Shown here: piece after piece, positions 58,984 to 64,000 of the stretch
Numbering within the stretch: the first letter of the stretch is position 1
How the letters are laid out: the number at the start of each line of letters is the position of its first letter
Made by a program: the position numbers and the translations under genes
Notes under the pieces: model-generated
Told to the model about the DNA's origin: nothing
Seen by the model: the letters and a program-made list of their open reading frames with translations, nothing else
Database searches by the model: none
DNA from: SpSt-28 sp044343155
Lineage (GTDB): Archaea; Aenigmatarchaeota; Aenigmatarchaeia; CG10238-14; SpSt-28
Direction: 5' to 3'
Length of the DNA stretch: 64,000 nucleotides
Assembly (NCBI GenBank): GCA_044343155.1
Contig: JAVZSS010000001.1
Location: forward strand, 1-64,000

Positions 58984-59520
58984 ATGATAAACTTATATAA
59001 GGCCTTAGCAAATCTCTGGAAAATTAGATTTAAAAAGGATGAATTAGAAAATTTAGTAAAAAAAAGGCTCGAAGAATGGAGAAAACAACCAGCTGTTATT
59101 AGAATTGAAAAACCTACTAGATTGGATAGAGCCAGAGCTTTGGGTTACAAAGCTAAACAAGGATTTATAATTGCTAGAGTTAGGGTTAGAAAAGGAGGAA
59201 AGCCAAGGAGATTATATGAAAGATCTGGTGGTAGAAAGCCTTCTTCTGCAGGCTTACTTAAATTTACAGCAAGAAAATCCGACAGATGGATAGCAGAAGA
59301 AAGGGCAGCGAGAAAGTTTCCCAATTTAGAAGTATTAAATTCTTACTATGTTGGTGAAGATGGAATGTATAAATGGTTTGAAGTAATACTAGTTGATCCT
59401 CATCATCCCAATATTCAAAATGATCCAAAAATAAACTGGATTTGCTCTCCGAAAAATAGAAGAAGAGTTTTCAGAGGTTTAACTAGTGCTGGAAAAAAAT
59501 CGAGAGGATTAAAGTCATAA
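58984..59520 (+). CDS. rpl15e: Ribosomal protein eL15
   Basis: The 178-aa basic large-subunit protein has RPTRLDRARALGYKAKQGF-like core (KPTRLDRARALGYKAK), RVRVRKGGKPRRLYERSGGRKPSS and the terminal RRVFRGLTSAGKKSRGL. Lengths and motifs fit archaeal eL15. The APC permease gene follows after 24 nt. Confidence 0.96.
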   Translation: MINLYKALANLWKIRFKKDELENLVKKRLEEWRKQPAVIRIEKPTRLDRARALGYKAKQGFIIARVRVRKGGKPRRLYERSGGRKPSSAGLLKFTARKSDRWIAEERAARKFPNLEVLNSYYVGEDGMYKWFEVILVDPHHPNIQNDPKINWICSPKNRRRVFRGLTSAGKKSRGLKS

Positions 59521-59544
59521 ATTTAGAAAATTTAAACTATTTCT

Positions 59545-60828
59545 ATGACCAAATTAGAAAAAAAATTTGATATTCCACAACTAATATTTTTGGGAATAGC
59601 AAACATAATTGGAGCTGGAATATATGTAGTTGGTGGTATAGCGGCTGGAATTGCTGGCCCATCTGTAATAATTTCTTTTATAATAGCTGGAATTATAGCA
59701 ACTCTAACCGCTCTTGTTATTGCAGAATTATCCTCTGCTATAACAGACATTGGAGAATCTTATACATATTCAAAAAAAGCCTTTGGAAATTATATTGGGT
59801 TTATTGTTGGTTTTATCAGATTTTTAAGCTCAGTTTTTTCCACAACCTCGGTATCAATGGGGTTTTCAGCATACTTAATAATATTCTTTTTTCCAAACTA
59901 CAATTTTCCTATCTTTCTATATTTACTTTCAACTTTAGTAATAATAATTTCATCTGTACTAAATATCTTAGGAATATCTAAAATGATTAAATTCGCCACA
60001 TTTCTAACTATCTTTAAAATATTCGCCCTTTCATTTTTTATAACTTTAGGAATACATTACTCATTAAAAAATTTCGACATACAAAAACTGATTCCTCCAT
60101 TTCCAAATGGTTTTAAAGCTACTTTAGAGGCAGCTAGTTTAGTTTTTTTTGCTTACATAGGTTTTCAAACTATTGCTTTGGCTTCTGAAGAAACAAAAAA
60201 TCCAAAGAAAAACATACCTTTAGCTATTTTTTTCACCATGCTATTTTGCTCAATATTTTATACTCTTATATCTTTAATTCAGATTACCACAGTATATTGG
60301 TATGAATTAAAAAATGTTGAGTATTCTTTGCTTTATATTACAAGAAAAATAACAGAAAATTATATAGTAAATCTTTTGATAACATCCTCTGCCTTGGCTG
60401 CAATGCTTTCAGTTTTATTGACAACTGTATACTCTAGCTCAAGAATTGCTTATGCTCTTGCAAAAGATGGTTTTCTTCCCAGTTTTCTCAAAAAAATAGA
60501 TAAAAAATATAAAACTCCTATATACTCTATTATAATTTCTTGTTTCTTGAGTACTCTTCTTTTACTAATAAAAAATCTATCCACATTAATTTCATTTGTA
60601 AGCTTTGGCTATCTAACGATATTTCTAATTACACATTTAAGCTTGATAAAACTGAAGAAAAAAATAAAACCAAAATTTGAACTACCATTTCATCCATTCA
60701 TACCAATAATTTCTATATTTTTTATAATTGTTTTAATAGCATTCCTAGAAAACACTGCCAAACTATTAGGGATTTGTTTTATTTTAATAGGAAGTTTAAT
60801 TTATCTTTTCTTAACAAAAAGAAAATAG
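59545..60828 (+). CDS. APC-family amino acid permease
   Basis: The 427-aa protein has twelve hydrophobic helices with the APC helix 1 motif IIGAGIYVVGGIAAG and helix 3 IGESYTYSKKAFGN. The FAYIGFQTIALASEETKNPKKN segment between helices 6 and 7 is typical of cationic or neutral amino acid transporters. A specific substrate is not readable. It is followed by rnp3. Confidence 0.9.
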   Translation: MTKLEKKFDIPQLIFLGIANIIGAGIYVVGGIAAGIAGPSVIISFIIAGIIATLTALVIAELSSAITDIGESYTYSKKAFGNYIGFIVGFIRFLSSVFSTTSVSMGFSAYLIIFFFPNYNFPIFLYLLSTLVIIISSVLNILGISKMIKFATFLTIFKIFALSFFITLGIHYSLKNFDIQKLIPPFPNGFKATLEAASLVFFAYIGFQTIALASEETKNPKKNIPLAIFFTMLFCSIFYTLISLIQITTVYWYELKNVEYSLLYITRKITENYIVNLLITSSALAAMLSVLLTTVYSSSRIAYALAKDGFLPSFLKKIDKKYKTPIYSIIISCFLSTLLLLIKNLSTLISFVSFGYLTIFLITHLSLIKLKKKIKPKFELPFHPFIPIISIFFIIVLIAFLENTAKLLGICFILIGSLIYLFLTKRK

Positions 60829-60834
60829 AAATTT

Positions 60835-61545
60835 ATGTATGACTTGCATGTACACAGCACTTTTAGTGGTGGTGAATCTACACTAGAAGAAATAGTAAAA
60901 ACTGCTAAAGAACTAGGCTATAAAGGAATTGGTTTTATATCCTATTTACTCAAAAAGGAAGAGGAAAATATATTGATTGCTGAAATAAAAAGAGTTTCGT
61001 CTCAATTTAATTTCGAAATATTTTTTGGTTATGAAGCAACAAATAGAAAGGAAGTTTTTCACCTATTGAAAAGAAGAAAAGAAATAGATTTGATTTTAGT
61101 TAGAGGCGGAAAAATAGAAATGAATAGAGTAGCTGTAGAAAACAGAGGAATAGATATTTTGACGCATCCGGATTTTGAAAGGAAAGATTGTGGAGTAAAT
61201 CATGTTATAGCAAAATTTGCAAAAGAAAACGAAGTTGCAATTGAAATTAACTTTAGAGAAGTTTTAAATTCTGAAAAAGTTAAAAGATCACAAGTTCTAA
61301 AAAATCATAATCAAATAATAAACTTGTACAAAAAATTTAAATTTCCCTTAACTATTTCTTCTGGATCTCTATCTCATTGGCAAATAAAAGATCCAAAAGT
61401 TCTAATTTCTTACTTGGTAACACTTGGTTTGGAAATTCATGAAGCAAAAAAAATTTTGAAAGAATATCCTAAAAAGATTATAGAAAGGTCAAAAGAATGG
61501 AAAGATGAAAAATGGATTATGAGGGGGGTTAAATTACTAGATTAA
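60835..61545 (+). CDS. rnp3: RNase P protein component 3 (Rpp30)
   Basis: The 236-aa TIM-barrel-like protein begins MYDLHVHSTFSGGESTLEEIV and has DILTHPDFERKDCGVNHVIAK and AIEINFREVLNS, standard Rpp30. It binds Pop5 (7549-7902) in the RNase P holoenzyme. Pop5 and Rpp30 lie about 53 kb apart in this window. The stop is adjacent to the convergent zinc gene. Confidence 0.92.
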   Translation: MYDLHVHSTFSGGESTLEEIVKTAKELGYKGIGFISYLLKKEEENILIAEIKRVSSQFNFEIFFGYEATNRKEVFHLLKRRKEIDLILVRGGKIEMNRVAVENRGIDILTHPDFERKDCGVNHVIAKFAKENEVAIEINFREVLNSEKVKRSQVLKNHNQIINLYKKFKFPLTISSGSLSHWQIKDPKVLISYLVTLGLEIHEAKKILKEYPKKIIERSKEWKDEKWIMRGVKLLD

Positions 61546-61767
61546 CTATGTTCTAACGACTTTTTTTCCACCCTCCCAACTTTCCCATTCTATCCATTCG
61601 TCTGGAGCTAAAACTACATTATGAACCCATTCGTATGTTGCATAACCTGTACTAGTATCGGATTTTGCAAAGCATATTCTATCAATTACGTTTGCATGTT
61701 CTCTACATACTGCTTTTCCGCCTATAGAAACAGCAACAGCATCTTTACCACAAAACCAACACTTCAT
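61546..61767 (-). CDS. Small zinc-finger protein (73 aa)
   Basis: The protein starts MKCWFCGKDAVAVSIGGKAVC and continues with REH, a C-x2-C ... C-x2-H zinc site like that in many archaeal small proteins. The C-terminal half is Trp-rich (DEWIEWESWEGG). It overlaps the small membrane protein gene by 4 nt and is the last of three genes after a GT4. Function unknown. Confidence 0.6.
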   Translation of the reverse strand: MKCWFCGKDAVAVSIGGKAVCREHANVIDRICFAKSDTSTGYATYEWVHNVVLAPDEWIEWESWEGGKKVVRT

Positions 61768-61985
61768 TTTTTCACCTCCATTAAAAGCAAATATGGTATT
61801 TGTTTATAAGAAACAAAAAACAAAACAAAGATGATTATAACAAAAAGGAGAATAGTCGATATTAAATCAAAAGGAGAAACCTTTTGATTTGAGTATGCAT
61901 AATACATTTGAACAGATAGTAATAAGAAAATTATCAAAACGAACCATGCAACCCACTTTGGTAAAATAATCTTTTTTAGCTTCAC
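61764..61985 (-). CDS. Small two-helix membrane protein (73 aa)
   Basis: Two hydrophobic helices (about 9-29 and 38-58) with a polar link (YSNQKVSPF) and a short basic tail. It overlaps the GT4 stop by 4 nt and the zinc-finger gene start by 4 nt, so the three are co-translated. No family is recognised. Confidence 0.55.
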   Translation of the reverse strand: MKLKKIILPKWVAWFVLIIFLLLSVQMYYAYSNQKVSPFDLISTILLFVIIIFVLFFVSYKQIPYLLLMEVKK

Positions 61986-63151
61986 ACAATTTCACCATAT
62001 ACTTGCTCAGTTTTTTTAGCGATTTCATCCCAATTGAAAACTGTTTCGGCAGCGTATCTTCCTTTTTCACCCATCCATCTTGCATGCTCCAAATTTCTTA
62101 AAATTTCTTTAATACCCCACGCTATTGAGTTTGGAGCTTGATAGACTCTATATCCCGTTACATTATGCCATATTAGTTCGCCTGCACCTGTTCCATGAGT
62201 AGCTATAACTGGCTTTTTACAAGCCCACGCCTCTAAAACTACAATTCCAAATGGCTCATTTCTACTTGGAACAACAACAACTTCACTAGCTTTAATAATC
62301 TTAGTTTTCCAATCATTAGGAATATATCCAGTAAATCTAACTGCATGCCATAAATTCAATTCAGAAACTCTTTTTTCTAGTTGATGTTTCATATATCCAT
62401 CCCCAATAAATACAAATTTCGCATTTGGAAAATCTTTCAAAACGTCTGGTATAGCTTCAACTAATAGATCTGGACCTTTTTGATAAGTCATTCTACCAAC
62501 AAAAACTATAAGTGGGTCATAAACACCAAAACCAAAATGTTTCTTTACATCATTCCATGCATCTATTTCTCCATCAAATTTATGTGCCCAAATTCCATTT
62601 GGAACAATTCTAATTTTCCAATCTGGAACTCTATATAACCTCATAACCTCATCTTTCATAACATTAGAACAAACTATAAGTCTATCTGCTATATATGTCC
62701 CATACCACTCTAAATTTGCTATATCTTGGGCATAACCGCCATTTAAATTATTACCATCCCTTCCATATTGGGTTGAGTGAAGAGTAAAAACTATCTTTCT
62801 TCCTCTAGCTTTTTTTATTTCATCTAGTGCCATAACTACATGCCAATCATGACCATGAACAATATCAAACTTTCCTATATAATTTTCTGTTTCAAAAAAA
62901 TAGTAAGCCATTGATTTACACATATTATTACTCATTTCATATATAAAGTTTCTATCGAAATTAAAAGGGCATCTATGATAATGTACTCCATCAATATTTT
63001 GATATAAACTCTGATTGTTTCCTATTCTTGTAAAAACATGGACTTCATGACCTAATCTTTGTAACGCAGCAGCCAATTCCGTAACATGAACTGCTAAACC
63101 TCCACAAGCAATAGAATGTAAGGATTCCCAACTAAAAAAAGCGATTCTCAT
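61982..63151 (-). CDS. GT4-family glycosyltransferase
   Basis: The 389-aa GT-B enzyme has MRIAFFSWESLHSIACGGLAVHV at the start, GRMTYQKGPDLLVEAIP, and the E-x7-E motif in RNEPFGIVVLEAWACKKPV. A HDWHVVMALDEI segment is as in the GlgA-like GT4 enzymes of Thermococcales. The upstream GH57 gene on the same strand suggests alpha-glucan metabolism. Confidence 0.9.
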   Translation of the reverse strand: MRIAFFSWESLHSIACGGLAVHVTELAAALQRLGHEVHVFTRIGNNQSLYQNIDGVHYHRCPFNFDRNFIYEMSNNMCKSMAYYFFETENYIGKFDIVHGHDWHVVMALDEIKKARGRKIVFTLHSTQYGRDGNNLNGGYAQDIANLEWYGTYIADRLIVCSNVMKDEVMRLYRVPDWKIRIVPNGIWAHKFDGEIDAWNDVKKHFGFGVYDPLIVFVGRMTYQKGPDLLVEAIPDVLKDFPNAKFVFIGDGYMKHQLEKRVSELNLWHAVRFTGYIPNDWKTKIIKASEVVVVPSRNEPFGIVVLEAWACKKPVIATHGTGAGELIWHNVTGYRVYQAPNSIAWGIKEILRNLEHARWMGEKGRYAAETVFNWDEIAKKTEQVYGEIV

Positions 63152-63205
63152 TTTTTAAATTAAACAACGTATTTAAATATTTTCGAAAAAATTTTTAAGT
63201 ATTTC

Positions 63206-64000
63206 TCAACTGTAGCTTTGAGTAATTTTTTCTTTAATTTTCTTAATTACCTTTCTTCCTTGATCAAACCAATAATCTGTACCCCAATATACATAGCAAC
63301 TTGTTTCTGCAATCAGTAAAAGTTTAATCAATTCTTCATCTTTGGTCTCATTAACGATTTTACTTATTTCATCTATTTCTTTAGCAATACTAGCTCTTTT
63401 TTCTCCCCACATCCATCTTTCATGTCCAACTATCCAAGAAGCCCCAACCAATTTTAATTCTACATTTTCCAATTTTTCATCTTTATAATAATTTTCCAAA
63501 AAATCCGAAACAAGAATAGAAGATACTTTTCCGTCTTTAAACCTAGTGAAAAACTCTGTATAAGTTTCTGGGAAAAATTGATTCATCATAACATTTCCGT
63601 TTTCTCCATCACTTGCTGTTATAATTAAAGCCGGTTTATTTCCACCTAAAATTTCTTTAGCTTTTCTACATTGCTGATAAATATAGCTAGCAGACATTCC
63701 TGCTTGTTGATCTAAAAAATAATATGGTGCAGAAAAAAAGACAATAATTTCTTGCCCACTTATAGAAATCTTATAAGGCTTAGAAAAGTATCTTACTCTC
63801 TCTTCAAAACCCAATCTTTCATAATTTGCTAAAGAAAAAATTGGTAATATAATCCACTCATAACCAAAATCTCTAAGAATTTTTATTAACTTTGCTAGCT
63901 TATCTCCATAAGATGGAACTCCCATTTCTGGCAACCAAAATCCTTTAACATTTTTAAGATGACCTTTTCCAAAAATAGAGGAAAAAACATTTTGCCATTC
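63206..64000 (-). CDS. GH57-family glycoside hydrolase, C-terminal part
   Basis: The reading frame runs off the window end. The visible part contains GFWLPEMGVPSYGDKL (GH57 region 2/3), the ADGENGN-like ASDGENGNVMMNQFFPE near region 4, and WMWGEKRASIAKEID in the C-terminal helical part. I read it as a GH57 amylase- or glucanotransferase-type enzyme; the first motifs lie beyond the edge. It is probably co-transcribed with GT4. Confidence 0.8.
   Translation of the reverse strand, partial: EWQNVFSSIFGKGHLKNVKGFWLPEMGVPSYGDKLAKLIKILRDFGYEWIILPIFSLANYERLGFEERVRYFSKPYKISISGQEIIVFFSAPYYFLDQQAGMSASYIYQQCRKAKEILGGNKPALIITASDGENGNVMMNQFFPETYTEFFTRFKDGKVSSILVSDFLENYYKDEKLENVELKLVGASWIVGHERWMWGEKRASIAKEIDEISKIVNETKDEELIKLLLIAETSCYVYWGTDYWFDQGRKVIKKIKEKITQSYS

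Noticed and set aside
1..64000. CRISPR arrays or Cas genes
   Set aside because: No regularly spaced repeats of 24-40 nt were seen on either strand and no Cas-like protein motif was found.

Overview
The window comes from an AT-rich archaeon. The evidence is archaeal or eukaryote-type information machinery throughout: exosome Rrp4/Rrp41/Rrp42, SBDS, proteasome alpha, RNase P proteins Pop5 and Rpp30, SRP54/FtsY, prefoldin, Hef-type helicase and nuclease, Pus10, TrmY, RpoF, eL15, eL21 and eL39. There are also intron-containing tRNAs, and a 5S rRNA paired with tRNA-Asp away from any 16S or 23S gene. Genes are packed head to tail with 4-30 nt overlaps and many proteins are compact. A small-genome thermophilic lineage (DPANN, perhaps Nanoarchaeota-like) is my best guess, but this is inference only. 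Internal operon genes often carry a GGTGAT/GGTGAG ribosome site (complementary to the archaeal 16S tail), while first genes look leaderless.

Layout. 1-3.3 kb: end of a tRNA methylthiotransferase gene, glycyl-tRNA synthetase, a THEP1 NTPase and methionine aminopeptidase. 3.3-8.8 kb (minus): the archaeal exosome/proteasome superoperon (PfkB kinase, Pop5, PsmA, SBDS, Rrp4, Rrp41, Rrp42, eL39, CutA, zinc ribbon). 8.8-14.4 kb (plus): sugar nucleotidyltransferase, phosphohexomutase, glycogen synthase, GT4 and a MinD ATPase. 14.4-20.5 kb (minus): a seven-gene operon of YjbQ, Hef helicase, Hef nuclease (separate genes), DUF460, an archaeosortase-like protein with Ser in place of the catalytic Cys, a long coiled-coil protein and an alkyladenine glycosylase. 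20.5-27.6 kb: UMP kinase, tRNA-Ser(CGA), Dph6, a sugar epimerase and PEP synthase interrupted by a 514-residue intein. 27.9-29.3 kb: an unusual C39-like cysteine peptidase.

29,423-39,505 is an integrated mobile element of about 10 kb. A 16-bp copy of the 3' end of tRNA-Asp lies at its left end and the intact tRNA-Asp gene at its right end, next to an intact tyrosine recombinase. Inside are a replication-type ATPase operon under an AbrB-like gene, several HTH proteins, a divergent regulatory region with a palindrome, and a three-gene operon of exported proteins, two sharing a Tyr-Tyr-Gly signature near the membrane anchor. I read it as a provirus or integrative plasmid whose surface genes could form a virion or pilus; I recognise no capsid or packaging gene.

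39.6-46.2 kb: 5S rRNA, then prefoldin, FtsY, SRP54, TrmY, Pus10, DJ-1, eL21, RpoF, DUF655 and intron-containing tRNA-Gln. 46.2-54.6 kb: a presenilin-type protease, GH57 amylase, PfkB kinase, class I aldolase, triose-phosphate isomerase, TyrRS, phosphoglycerate kinase and tRNA-Ser(TGA). 54.7-64 kb: MFS, ZIP and APC transporters, a pyrimidine-dimer glycosylase family protein, AMMECR1, a tRNA-binding domain protein, eL15, Rpp30, a GT4 and the end of a second GH57 gene.

Taken together the metabolic genes describe gluconeogenesis and glycolysis (PEP synthase, PGK, TPI, aldolase) joined to storage alpha-glucan synthesis and breakdown (nucleotidyltransferase, hexomutase, GlgA, two GT4, two GH57, two PfkB kinases).
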